Shown: piece after piece, positions 1 to 11,294 of the stretch | Layout: the number at the start of each line of letters is the position of its first letter | Position numbering within the stretch: position 1 is the first letter of the stretch | Program-made: the position numbers and the translations under genes | Assembly: GCA_027422505.1 (NCBI GenBank) | Contig: JAPQWV010000028.1 | Span: 2,084,001 to 2,148,000, forward strand | From: Craterostigma plantagineum | Lineage: Eukaryota > Streptophyta > Magnoliopsida > Lamiales > Linderniaceae | Direction of reading: 5' to 3' | Length of the DNA stretch: 64,000 nucleotides | Notes under the pieces: model-generated | What the model was told of the DNA's origin: nothing | The model's input: the letters and a program-made list of their open reading frames with translations, nothing else | Database searches by the model: none

Positions 1-1410
1 TCATTCAGAGCTAAACCAGAGGAGTGCTTACATGATCTATACCAGAGATATCTCACCCTCTTAAATGAGATGAGGAAAATCGAAATCTCTAAGACAAACA
101 TGGAAACCAACATCAGATTTCTTTTCTCCCTGCCCTCAGAATGGAAAAAGATATCCACTCAGATCAGACAGAATAAAGACCTTGAGGAGCTGGATATCCA
201 TGCCATGTTTGACAATCTTGCACAGCACGAGGAAGACATAAGTGAGATTCAGAAGGAGTAGAAGGGCAAACTTATCGATGACTCAGTTGCCCTAGTCTCA
301 GACAGGAGGAGCGCAAAATTGCGAAAAGAAAAGATCGTCAAGCCTCCTACCCCCTCAGAATCTGAAGACGAATTAGACTCAGACGTGGAGCCTAACATGA
401 AAATGCTGGGAAAGCAGTTGGCGCTAATTGGGAAAATGATGAACAAACAGTACTTCAAAAAGAAGTCCTCATCATCAGCCAATCGACTTAGGACCTCAAG
501 CTCGAAGAACAAAGAACATGCACCTGAGACTTCTGATGTCAAGACTATCAAAGAACCGACCAAATGCTTTAACTGCGGAAAACCTGGTCATTACGCCCGA
601 GAATGTACTCTCCCGAAGAAGAGAGACACTAATTACTACTCCAAGAAGCTTCAACTTACGAAACCAAAGGAAGCTGGAGTAGCTCTAATGGCTGAACAAG
701 ACCCCTGGCTCGAAGACACGTCTAGCTTAGAGGAAGAGAATCTAGCTTTAATGGCCCGCCAAGACAAACAATCAGACGCCGAGGACACAAACTCGACTGA
801 CGAGGACCAATCATCCGATTCTTCACATGAGGTAATCTCTCCTTCCACATTATTGACCATGTTAGAATCATATCAATTAGCATACACTAACATGCAATGT
901 GATCAGAAAAGCGTAAAGGAAGTAGAGAAGAAACTAGCTAAGTCTGAGGAGAAAATAGCTAGTCTCGAATTAGAACTTAGGAGCTCTAGTGCGAAAATAG
1001 ATGAACTAACTAAGAGCTCGAACCTTAGCGAGACTAAGCATATTTCGTTAGAGAAGCATAGCTCGAAAGTGAAGGAACTAGAAGACAGGCTAGAAAATAA
1101 CTATAATTGCTTGATTAGAAATCTCAATGAGAAAGCTAATCTCAATTGTAGATTAACAGAAGCAACTTCCAAGATCACTAATCTAGAAGCCGAATTAGAT
1201 AAATCGAATACTAAGGTTTGTGAACTTGTGAAGGACCTAGATGCCTGTCAAGCCGCCAAGATAACGGTGGAGAATAACTTTGCTCTCTTAGGAGATGAGC
1301 GTAAGAAGCTATATACTAAAATCAAGAAGTTAGAAGATCTTGTTGTGAAAAGGGCACATACTGATCAAACTATATTCTTGAATCAGCCCAAGGACTTAGA
1401 ATTTCTATGA
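1..1410 (+). pseudogene. Copia gag of element S1 (5' end outside the window)
   Basis: This encodes the nucleocapsid polyprotein of a Ty1/copia element, which would form the cytoplasmic virus-like particle. The reading frame enters from the left edge and runs through a UBN2-type gag domain. A zinc knuckle follows at about 567-620 (CFNCGKPGHYAREC, a C-X2-C-X4-H-X4-C pattern). A long K/E/L/S-rich tail (about 830-1400) has heptad-like leucine spacing and is probably a coiled coil; such a gag tail recalls Sireviruses. The frame is broken by TAG at 259-261, where the minus-strand sister copy at 12346-14345 has CAG (Gln); frame 1 resumes at once and runs to 1410. Apart from this one stop the gag is well preserved. 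Seen: motif, stop, sister-copy comparison. Inferred: coiled coil and Sirevirus affinity. Confidence 0.9.
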
Positions 1411-1489
1411 CTATAAGTATGGCTTAGGCTATGAGAACCCACATAACCTGAAGAAAGTTGATTGCAAACAACTATATGATATCTCGTAC

Positions 1490-3805
1490 ATGGGTCTCGG
1501 TCTAACTTCTCTTATGAACTTTACCAACTCAAAAGTAATATTTGAGGAAGAAGAAGCCAAGAGAAAAGCCATTACAAGGGCTGAAATACCCTTTTCATAC
1601 ATCGAGCTGAATCAACGCGACAATACTTGGATATCTCCCAAGGGCTGGAGCCTTGAAACTGTTAATTTTCTTGAAGATCATTCTAAAAGTGAGGAAGTTC
1701 AAAATCATCGTTCTGAAAATTCTCTCTACATCCCTCCTATAGTTAAGAAAATAGAGGAATTACGAATTGCCTTAGATAAAGAAAGAGAGAATTTTGAAGC
1801 TGAAAAAACTAAATTCCAAAAAGAGATGGAAAATCTCAAAGCTTCCTCTATCTCAAGCACCATTTTTTCACGCATCTCCTCCAAAAGAAAATATCATTCT
1901 GAAAAGCGTGAAGAAAGAAAAATCGTCTTCAAAAGATCACAAGTCTAAAAGTAAAAATGCTATAAATACTAACTCTAACTTTGTATCTACTTTTTTTTTG
2001 GTAATATGGATTATCATTATCACAAGAACCCCTCTGTTTACATCAGACTCGCACCAACCAGCCTATTACATGTTAAGATAAGTATAATTGATGTATGAAT
2101 TCCAATCCCCTATGTAAGGCCTTCGCAGCCCGCATGCCATACAATTGGGCCTTAAAGTCCTTCTTGAACTCCTGGAAAAGCTCCTGTATCAGTTTAGGAC
2201 TCGATCCATGAATTCTCGCATTACGTTCCTTCCATAGTAAATAAACAACGGCAGCCACTCCCGCTATTTGGACCCTTACGACGATGCTCTTGTGCCTCGC
2301 CAAGCGTACCATCTTCTGTCTCCATCTCTCAACAGGAATCAGACTCTTAATTTGCATCCATCCACCCGCCTTGAGAAGAATTTCCTTGCTATAATCACAT
2401 TCAAAAAATAAGTGGTCCACACATTCCTCAGCCTACGCGCATAAAGCACATTTAGGATCAGATATAGAGACCCCCCAATGAGCTAGTCTGTTCCTGGTTA
2501 ACAGCTTCTTATGCATAGTGAGCCACATAATGAAAGCGTGTTTAGGCAATGTCAGTCTATTCCAGATTATTGCTGCTGTAGTCATCTTCTCCCTGGGCCT
2601 TTTTCAACCACAGATACCCTGAAGTAGTCGTGTAGCATCCTTTCTTTGCACCCAGCCAAACCCCTTGTCGATAGCCCTCCCGAAACATATCTCTCACTTT
2701 AATGATCTGGGTTCATTGCCAGCTGCTGCCCCTCTTACTCTGGTAATTCCAGAAATCAGTGTCTTTTAAATAGCAGCTATGAATCCACTTGATCCATAGA
2801 TTGTCTTTCTTTCGCGAGATATCCCACACCTGTTTCCCGATGCTTGCAGCATTACAGGAGCCACAATCTTTGATATCCAGTCCCCCCAAACTCTTCTTCA
2901 GACAAACAGTTCCCCATGCCACCAGAGCCTTGGTCTTACCCCCCACTCCTCTGCTCCAAAGGAAATCACGGCAGATTTGGTCTATACGGTGCACTACACT
3001 GACAGGTAGCATAAACATGGATCCCCAATAGCTGGGTAGAGCCAGTAGGACCGCATTAATAAGACAGCATCTTCCTGCATAGGATAGATTCCGTGAGGTC
3101 CAGCAGGTAATTCTCATGGCTATTCTGTTCACTAGGGCCTCACAGTCCTGCTTGAGTTAGAGAAACCGAAGGCGAAAGTGTCCAGCCTAGATATTAAGAA
3201 GGAGCCCATAGATGTTAAAGTTACAAGCTTATCTTCTCCTTCTGTAAAAATAAAAGACACTCGTAGAAATAAAAGAGCTATTTCATCTCTCCAATTAATT
3301 GCTTCTACTTGTTCTTTAAAACCTATCATCTTTAGAAGCACCAACTTTGAAATAGGCTCTTCATCTACAAAACCAAACATCCATTCTAAGACAAATGCTT
3401 CTAGGATGACCCGTAGGAAACAAGATCCAGCCATTAAGAAAGCATATGGCGCTATAAATGCTTGTTCTCACCTAAGCTATCCCGTTAAGATTGAATCCAC
3501 CAAACACCTTAGGAGACTATCCAATGAGAAGATCTTTTCCTCGATCAAGCCTACCAAAGCATTTGTTCGTGCTGAAATTAACCTTCCCTGTCAGGTTCAA
3601 CCCAAATGGATTCCTAAGACTCCGCCTAAGAAGACAAAAGCCAAAAAGGCCAAGTCTCCTACCACGGCAAAACCAAATCCACATCTTTAAAGATGGTTTG
3701 GGTTGCTAAAGCCACTAAAAGTGATAATTTAGGAACAATATCTGAACCTAAAACGAAATCTGCTAATCCACGAGGACCCATTTACAAGTACCTAAAGCGC
3801 TCTAA
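1490..3805 (+). pseudogene. gag-pol linker of element S1, split by a LINE
   Basis: This is a basic, Ser/Lys-rich region between the gag tail and protease, without a recognised domain. Its left half (1490-1991) and right half (3151-3805) both match the uninterrupted linker of copy G (11295-12345) in order; shared landmarks include YIPPIVK and RRLSNEKIFSSIKPTKAF. A minus-strand LINE fragment (1992-3150) lies between the halves. About 24 bases present in G at the junction are missing here. The right half runs open at 3178-3690. A one-base slip near 3680 then moves the reading into another frame up to the protease. The function of this linker is unknown; it is a coding spacer in this copia family. 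Confidence 0.8.
1992..3150 (-). mobile_element. 5'-truncated L1-type LINE fragment
   Basis: This is the 3' end of a non-LTR retrotransposon lying opposite to its copia host. A T-run at 1992-2000 is the poly(A) tail read on the other strand. The minus strand encodes the end of the reverse transcriptase region (3132 down to 2713, with NLSYAGRCCLINAVL and IDQICRDFLWSR) and then the zf-RVT-like C-terminus (2420 to 2073, with MDHLFFEC and WKERNARIHG). The two pieces are in different frames with stops between, so it is dead. About 1.16 kb remains of an element usually 5-7 kb long. I see no target site duplication; the host sequence appears to have lost roughly 24 bases. Confidence 0.85.
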
Positions 3806-3945
3806 TTGTTTATGCAGATCCATCATGTGTGGTACCTCGACTCTGGTTGCTCCACACACATGACGGGAATACAAGAGTTGTTGAGCAACTACAAAGACAG
3901 ACCGAATGGGAAAGTCAGATTCGGAAATAACGACTCCTTATCAAT
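3806..3945 (+). pseudogene. Copia aspartic protease stub of element S1
   Basis: The frame reads WYLDSGCSTHMTG, the copia aspartic protease active-site signature (DSGCS), followed by the beginning of the domain up to RFGNNDSLSI. Just after this (about 3945) the match to copia pol stops. In copy G the sequence continues into the rest of the protease, the pre-integrase domain and integrase; here it jumps to a proline- and charge-rich accessory ORF. About 4 kb of pol is therefore missing. The protease would process Gag-Pol inside the particle; this fragment is too short to be active. Confidence 0.85.
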
Positions 3946-5659
3946 CCATACACCATTCCCATCACCCAGCTCCACGACATCCTTCTCGCCCACCTTATCG
4001 GCCTTCCCACCCGAACGCCTCAGGAAGAATCTCTCTACAGGCGTCTGGTGGACCACCCCGAGCCACCCACTCAAACATGCCAAGGTAGCTCTCGCACTCG
4101 GCGTCGACATGACGATCCAGACGATCAGGATCGTCATGAGGGGGAGAAACGGCCTAGGACCTCATCAAGTGGCCAAGGTGAAGACAAAGGACAAGGCTCA
4201 GGCACAGTTCAGACAGGCGCTGGGGCTGTCCAAACCCAAACCACCACCCAAACCACCCAAACAACCCATACCACGCACCGCACCACCACTCTAACACATA
4301 TAGACCCACCATCCTTCAGCCTAAGGACGCCTCCGCCCACCCTACGACACTCACAAGCCCCTTGCTTCCTGAAGAAGAAGCAAGTGCCGCCATGCTCGTA
4401 GCACTAGCGCAAACCCAAGCTACTCCCTCTGTTGCTCCAGATCAACCGGGCCCTTCAGGTCATGGCGTCAATCCAAATGAGTTCCTCGACAAATTCATAT
4501 TCAAAGGACAGTGGGCGACCAATTATATGCCCGAGGAGCATCAAGTGCAACGGCTCAAGGGAGTTCGACAAATCTTGCAACAAGCTTCGGTGGACCTTGT
4601 GTTGATAGAAGACGACGAACTTCAAGAACGTGTAGACCATGAATAAGATCCCACAGGGCTTTCAGAACTGATCACGCAACGATCGGTTTCCCCCACAAGA
4701 AAAATGCCAGGGACCGTTCGGATCGACACGTCGTGGGAGAATATTCGAATAGAGATACCTTTCCTTGAAGAAGTCCGTGAAAATATTTGGAGGTCACCGG
4801 ACAAAGTCAAGAAGCCAAACGAGTTTGAGCTGAGAGGGATTTCTCACTGGGATCAGCTAAAGAGAATGACATATCTCTGGATGCTAACCCATCTCGGACC
4901 GGATGTGAGGATGAAGATGACTAAAGCACAAGCAAGGAATCATTATAAGAGTCTATCTCCCATCTGCCAGCTACTAAGCGTCTACTGTGCCAAAAGAGGA
5001 CTTCCAACACCGTTCTATGTAATCAGAGAGTAGACAGAACTCGAGACGAACTCAGCGAGAGCGACCTACCCTACCTTCCTTACGAGGAGGTGTACCGTCT
5101 CTACCAGTTCTATGTAGAGAAGTACAAGGGTCCTCAAGGTTTCGTAAAGAAACAAGGACTCGAGGGACTCTACCGGTTCATAATGCGCCAAGTCAAGTAC
5201 TTCGCAGCACACGACCTTCAGATGGCTCTGGAGAGCAATATGAAGAAGGTCAACATGACCGCTCCACTCAACAAAGGACCTGAGATCGAAGGGCTTCCCA
5301 ACAATCACTTGCACATCAGCTCAGTCCTAGGCGTCACCTACCACAATCCTATAGCAAAGAAGACTAGGATGATGCTGAAGACTGAGATTCATAAGTTCTG
5401 TGATGGGACGCTCAAGGTCATCAGGAAGAACATAGAGCGGAGGTTGGAAGAGATCAACAGAGAGAGAATGCTGAGGATCCACCGGTTCGTGAGAGAACAG
5501 CCGCTCCTATTGGAACTACTAGATGATATCGAGGAGCGTCTGGAGCTAAGGAACACGATCAGGAACTTTGAGCATGCACTGGGCTTCCGCAGGTCGTACT
5601 ATGCCCGACGAGGACAGATAGCACGGAAGAGAAATCAAGCACAAAGGGGGAGAATGTAG
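3946..5659 (+). pseudogene. Accessory (non-gag, non-pol) ORF of element S1, broken
   Basis: I do not recognise a named family. Open stretches lie at 4048-4401, 4362-4646, 4704-5033 and 5090-5659, in different frames, as one damaged gene would leave. The first part is low-complexity and hydrophilic (His/Asp/Arg, then Gln/Thr repeats), with a basic stretch EGEKRPR. The rest is well-composed protein: a Trp-rich segment (WDQLKRMTYLWMLTHLGPD), then a 190-residue basic, helix-like C-terminus rich in Arg and Glu. No signal peptide or membrane segment is evident. The ORF ends two bases inside the LTR, overlapping the polypurine tract. That is the place of the env-like ORF in Sireviruses, so I infer an env-position accessory gene, function unknown. 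Confidence 0.55.
5643..5654 (+). other. Polypurine tract of element S1
   Basis: The purine run AAAGGGGGAGAA directly abuts the TG that opens the 3' LTR at 5655. It primes plus-strand DNA synthesis in LTR retrotransposons. The G-rich form matches Sirevirus tracts as I know them. Confidence 0.85.
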
Positions 5660-6003
5660 AATATCAATTTTAATTGTGCTTTGATTCATTAGCTGTTTTC
5701 ATAGATTGGGGCTTTTATTGTATTTGTCCTTAGTTTATGACTTATTTGTTATTTATACCAAGCTTGTTTGGTATAAATACATTTGTAAACATTGAGCTTA
5801 ATAGAGAAGATTTTAGAATTTGATCCGAAAGGCTTGCAATTCGATTTCTAAAGAGAGAACAGAAATATCTTCTCTCACTACTCGAGATTCTCTCAAAAGC
5901 TCTCCAAGAAGGTTTTCGATCGAAATCTCAATCTATGCAATTCTTATCGATTCCTTTAGAATTCATGCCTAAGATCATAGAGTTGATTAATTAGGACCTA
6001 ACA
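5655..6003 (+). repeat. 3' LTR of element S1 (349 bp)
   Basis: The LTR opens TGTAGAATATC just after the polypurine tract and closes GGACCTAACA at 6003. A TATA box (TATAAATA, 5772-5779) marks the likely U3 promoter. The same LTR start is found on the minus strand at 15176 (copy G) and the same LTR end, next to a primer binding site, at 21021 (copy K). The three copies together define both ends. The left LTR of S1 lies outside the window, so a target duplication cannot be tested; the bases following are CCCCT. Confidence 0.85.
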
Positions 6004-8172
6004 CCCCTATTTCAATTTAAACCACATATTTTGTCCCCTATGTATTAAAATTGAATTAACTCCCTTAAATTCTAAACAATGACATCTGGCTCCACAGCTG
6101 ATTTTCGACAAATCTGCATTACTTAGAGCAAGAAGAACAAAATGTTAGAGTTAATCATCAACAAGTAATTTTAATAAGGCTCCCCCTAAATTTTTATACC
6201 AATACTTTTAGCTCCATCTCATGAAAAATGTGAAGTACTTCTTTAGAAGTGTGTTGTTCAAGGGAAATCAGATCAAAAAATTCCTGTAAAACTTAAAGAA
6301 AACCATCAAAAATATTTGGAGCTCAAGGCATAAATTTTGTAAATGCTCCCCCTAAAATAATGCACCTAAATTGATTTATCAAGCAAGTACATAAACCAAT
6401 CCAAGTAACAATTATGTAATACACGCGATTTAACAAAACTAGCCTAGATACATGATCCCCGAAACATGTATGTAAAATTTCACGCGAGGGTATGAGCAAG
6501 AACAAATATTCGCATTTATACAATTCAGTGTCAATGCAAGCTAAACATGCATTCAAAATGTGCGATTTGTTAAATTTTTTTTAAACAAGCTAAAAATATA
6601 GAAAACACATATATATTTATTAATATGTATATTATATATTTTTACTTTTAAATTTCCTTATGTATACTAATATTATTAATATTTTGGGGTCAGATTATTT
6701 TGCTTCGATCAACGTCACACCTAAAATTACACAAGACACGTGAAAAGATCATATGCCATCAAGTCATGTCAACAAACTAAGAGTTCTAAGTTCATAGAAT
6801 GATCCGTTTCGACAACTCTCACTAGGTTCGCTCTAGCGCTCAAATATTTTACCTTGGGATTTTTATATTTATAGCACTCAAGTAGACACAAGCAATTTTA
6901 TGTCAATTTACCTGTGATCGAGGCGCTTTTAATTATTTCACCTAAGCAAAAGATCGTCGATTTGGAATCAAAGGGACTTTGAAGGATTTTAATTTGGTTC
7001 TGACTTAGAAGGGAAGGAAAATATTTGGAAAATGGGCTTAGTCTTCGTCTTCCTATTCTTTAGTCTTTCTCCTTCATCGGCATTTCTCTTTTCGTACCTT
7101 CTTTTGTCATTTTCATCCTTTTTATTTTTCATATATGTCTACACTTGCTCAAGCTGAAGCTCCGCTTCTCTACGAGGCTAAGAGATTATCTAAGGCGAAG
7201 TTCTTCTTGTTGGTTCTCGGGCCGATACCGTGCTCCTTTTCTCTTAATCCCTAAAGAGGTTTCAGAGATTATCGATTTTAAGACCGGATTATCGTTGGAG
7301 AAGTTCACTTCGTGGTGTTCCTCTTTCCAGCCGTTCTGACGAGCATGCGAGATTATCGATGGATAAGTTCACAGCAAGATCCATGCCCCCTTCTAATGAC
7401 TTCTGAAATATCTCAATACTTGGAAGGGCGGGTTCTTTTCGACTTTGTGCATTGGGCATTCCTCGTGTGCATTTTCCACCTTCTTTTATCATGTTTTTCT
7501 TTGTCGTATCTTTGTCTCCCCCTCTTTTTCTCGATTGAACATCCCACCGAAGACCTAGATAGTCGGTTGAATGCTCGAAGGGGTTTCAAGTGAAGAAAAG
7601 GTATTCGGAGAAGGCGCAAAATGGATGACTAAAGGCTATGTTAAAGAATTGACATGTTTATTTGGCCAAGTGTGGAATTTTCTAAGTGCCCTAATCATTT
7701 TCCTAACGTTCTAACGCAAGGCGAGTATGAGGCCAAGAATCACTAGTTAAGACAAGCAATTGATGTGTGAGTCGCTCAAGAGTAAATCCGTAGAAAATAA
7801 GAAGGCTAGAATCCTCACTTATATGAAGTGGCTTTGTGCCTAGTGGAGCAAACTAATGACCTTTAGACACAAGAATGTGACTTAGACCGACAAAATTAAG
7901 TAATTAATCAGTCGCATGTCATGGAAACATAATTGTTACTAGATCGAGCATCCTAAAGATATCGTCATTCCCCTAATATTATAAGTATATGTATAATATT
8001 TTTGCAATTTTTAGATTTATATATGTACTATTTTTGTTTCAAGTATCAACGCATAATATAGCATTTAAGCATCAGAAACACATAGAACATACCATATGAG
8101 AGTATAGAAAATCAGGTAGAGCACATATCACGTGAGATTCAACATGCCTAATTTTCCGACAAGAAATTGGAA
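6004..8172. other. Non-coding, retroelement-derived stretch without a gene
   Basis: No open frame here looks like a protein. On the minus strand this lies downstream of the RNase H end of copy G and is most simply its 3' untranslated tail. Two purine-rich tracts (complement of CTCCCCCT-like runs near 6181-6188 and 6342-6350) read AGGGGGAG on that strand, like the extra polypurine tracts reported upstream of Sirevirus 3' LTRs. I cannot find a minus-strand LTR start (TGTAGAAT) in this interval, so the 3' end of G is lost or unrecognisable. Confidence 0.5.
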
Positions 8173-11100
8173 TCATTTTTCATCCAATGCCTTGGTGAAA
8201 ATGTCAGCTAGTTGATACTCTGTGTTCACGAAATACATATCAATTGTGCCTTTTTCTACGTGATCTTTTATAAAGTGATATCTAATGTCTATGTGTTCTG
8301 TGCGTGAGTGGTGAACAGGATTACACATAATCGCAATGGCACTTTGGTTATCACTGTAAATGGGTATATTATTTAAATTGTACCCGTAATCGCGAAGCTG
8401 AGTCTGTATCCATAGCATTTGCGAGCAACAGCTGGCGGCCTCGACGTATTCTGCCTCAGCCGTTGACGTTGAAACGCAGTTCTGCTTCTTGGATGACCAA
8501 CAGACGAGCTTTTTGCCTAGAAATTGAGCGCCACCGCAGGTGCTTTTCCTGTCCATTCAGCAAGTTGCATAATCAGTATAGCCGATTAATTTGAAATTTG
8601 TGCCCTTAGAATACCACAATCCTAAGGTCGAGGTGCCCTTGAGGTAGCGCAAGATCCGCTTGACCGCGAGCATGTGAAATTCTTTGGGATCGGCTTGGAA
8701 ACGGGCGCAAAGACAAGTGGCAAACATGATATCTGGCCGACACGAAGTGAGGTAGACTAGAGATCCGATGATGCTTCGGTAGAGTGTGATGTCGACTGCT
8801 TTTCCTGAAGAATCAGCATCCAACTTGCAACTCGTTGCCATGGGAGTACTAAGAGGCTTGCTCTGATGCTGATGGAATTTTCTTCAAAATGTCTCTGATG
8901 TACTTAGTCTGACTTATGAAATTCCATCTTCGAGTTGCCTTACTTGGAGTCCTAAGAAGAACTGCATTTCTTCCATATGGCTCATTTCGAACTTGGTCTT
9001 CATGAGATCTCCAAACTTTTTGACATAGTCGGGGATTAATAGATCCAAAGATGATGTCGTCGACGTATACTTGAACGACCATCAGATCTTTGTCATGCCA
9101 TTTGATGAAGAGAGTCATATCGATGGCTCCTAGGATGAATCCAGACTTCACAAGGAAATCGCTCAAGACATCATACCTAGCACGTAGTGCTTGTTTTAGT
9201 CCATAAAGAGCTTTGTCCAGTCGACAGACATAATCAGGATGTTCTTGATCGACGAAGCCTTATGGCTGAGCGACGTAGACTTCTTCCTTTAACACGCCGT
9301 TGAAAAATGTGGTTTTTACGTCCACTTGGTAGACTTTGAAGTCTCTATGGGCCGCATCCGCCAAAAATAGTCTGATGGCTTCGATTCGAGCAACAGGGGC
9401 ATACGTCTCGTTGTAGTCTATTCCTTCATGTTGGTTGTACCCTTTAACGACGAGGCGTGCTTTGTTCCTAATTATTTCTCCGTCTTCATTTTTCTTGTTC
9501 TTGAAAAACCATTTCGTCCCGATGATAGTTTTCCCATGCGGACGGGGTACTAGGGTCCACACTTGGAGACGTTCGAATTTGTTGATTTCATCTTGCATAG
9601 CTATCACGCAATCAGTGTCTTTGTGTGCGTCCGCTACCTTTGTTGGCTCGTTTTGGCTTAAGAAGCAACTGAATAAGCCGCTCTGATGTCTTGTCCGTAC
9701 TCCACTCGATGGATCACCAATAATTTGATCAATTGGATGACTTCGAGTCTACTTTTGCTCATGAGGTAAGGTTGAAGTTGATGCATTAGCCATTTGTAGA
9801 CCGAGATTTCCAACAATCTCAAGCTGGTCAGTTGAGTGAGGTAGTTCCATTTATGCACTTGAAGGGAGCAAATCTGACGATACTTCCTTACTAACAATGG
9901 TAGGTTCTTCAGTATTCTGAGGTAATATGTATTGGGTGAGCTGGGGACATTTGAGGAGCTTAGTACATCGGCTTCGTCGAGTGGGAAATCCACTATATGA
10001 GTAATACCGATGGTTGCTGGCCTATAGACTAGCTCAAAGAGAGAATCCAAGTCTTTTAGAGCAATTCTCATAGCTTCTTCTGACGATGAATCTCGAGTTG
10101 TTGCCGTTCTCTTTTGGTTTTGTGCCAACATACCAGTGAAAACAGGTTCTGAATTGTTGTATTCAGAAGCCATCTGGTTAGGCACGGGTCCTGAACAGAG
10201 GTGTGCAGGAGCCATTTCTGCTACTTCTTGAAAAGTAACATTGTAGCTTTCTTTGATTGTGCAGTTGGACTTGATGTATACTCGGTACGCCTTAGAAGTT
10301 AGCGAATACCCGACGAATGTCGCTTCGAATGCTTTAGGTTCGAACATAGCACGTTGCTCTCTGTCGTTCGCCACAAAACACTTGCACCCGAAGATCTTGA
10401 AGAAAGATATATTGGGTATACGCTTGTTAATGATTTCGTACGCCACAAAACACTTGCACCCAAAGAAAATGTGGGAGGTCGGAGTGGATGAGCATCGTAC
10501 GTGCGGCTCCCACTAGAGTCCTATTCTTTCGTTCTACTACCACGTTCTGTTGAGGCGTCTTGGCGGCTGAAAATTGCTGACTAATCCCAAGTTTTAGATA
10601 AAAATCACTGAGGTATTTGTTCTTAAATTCAGTGCCGTTGTCCGTTCGGATGACTTGGATAGTCTGCTGCAGCACATTCTGGGTAGAGTTCACGAAATTT
10701 ACGATCAAGTCCCCTGTCTCATCTTTAGTTCGGAGGAACTTCATCCATGTGTAGCGAGAAAAGTCGTCGACGATAACTAGCACGTACTTGCGTCCGTTGA
10801 TACTTTGTGTCTGCATTGGTCCACAGAGGTCCATGTGTAGTAGTTCGAGAGGACGTGAAGTAGAGGCAACCAGTTTAACATGATGAGACGCTCGCTTCAT
10901 TTTTCCTAGTTGACACGCCGAACATTGATGCTCTTTTTGTAGTGATATGGTTGATGCCATAAGCTGTTCCTCTGAATTGTAATTTGGGAGATGAGGCATA
11001 CAGCTGTCGAGGTCCGAACGGACGTCAAGTTTATCGTGTAAAGATTTGATTTCCGAAGTCCTTAGAGGAGTTCTTTGTCCTGACTGTCCAATATTCTGCA

Positions 11101-11294
11101 CCGATCAGCATGGAAGACCACCTGGAATCCTTTGCGCAGAACTGGCCTATGCTGAACAAGTTATGGATGAGGCCTTTGACGTACGAGACATCCTTTATTG
11201 TCAGATTCTCCAGGATTATGTCTCCGAAGCCGAGAATCGAAGCCGAGTCGTTGTTTCCGAATCTGATCTTTCCGTTGAATCTGCAAACACAAAT
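8173..11294 (-). pseudogene. Copia pol of element G (pre-integrase, integrase, RT, RNase H)
   Basis: This is the copia polyprotein for integration and reverse transcription, read from high to low coordinates. Integrase (11101-10427) has a zinc-site remnant and the catalytic residues in LHMDLCGP, IRTDNGTEF and VVVERKNRT. The integrase end continues at 10446-9658. RT spans 9607-8849, with the catalytic YVDDIIFG; RNase H and the C-terminus lie at 8841-8173 (STAEAEYV, IYSDNQSAIAI, ADIFTKAL). Frames are broken at least near 10430, 9660, 9255, 8950, 8850 and 8556. The protease active-site segment is gone: roughly 85 bases containing DSGCS in S1 (3833-3920) are absent near 11240. The copy cannot make an active Gag-Pol. 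Confidence 0.9.

Noticed and set aside
7145..7619. Several open frames of 60-90 codons on both strands
   Set aside because: No consistent protein composition and no similarity to other copies; probably 3' untranslated sequence of element G or unrelated non-coding DNA.
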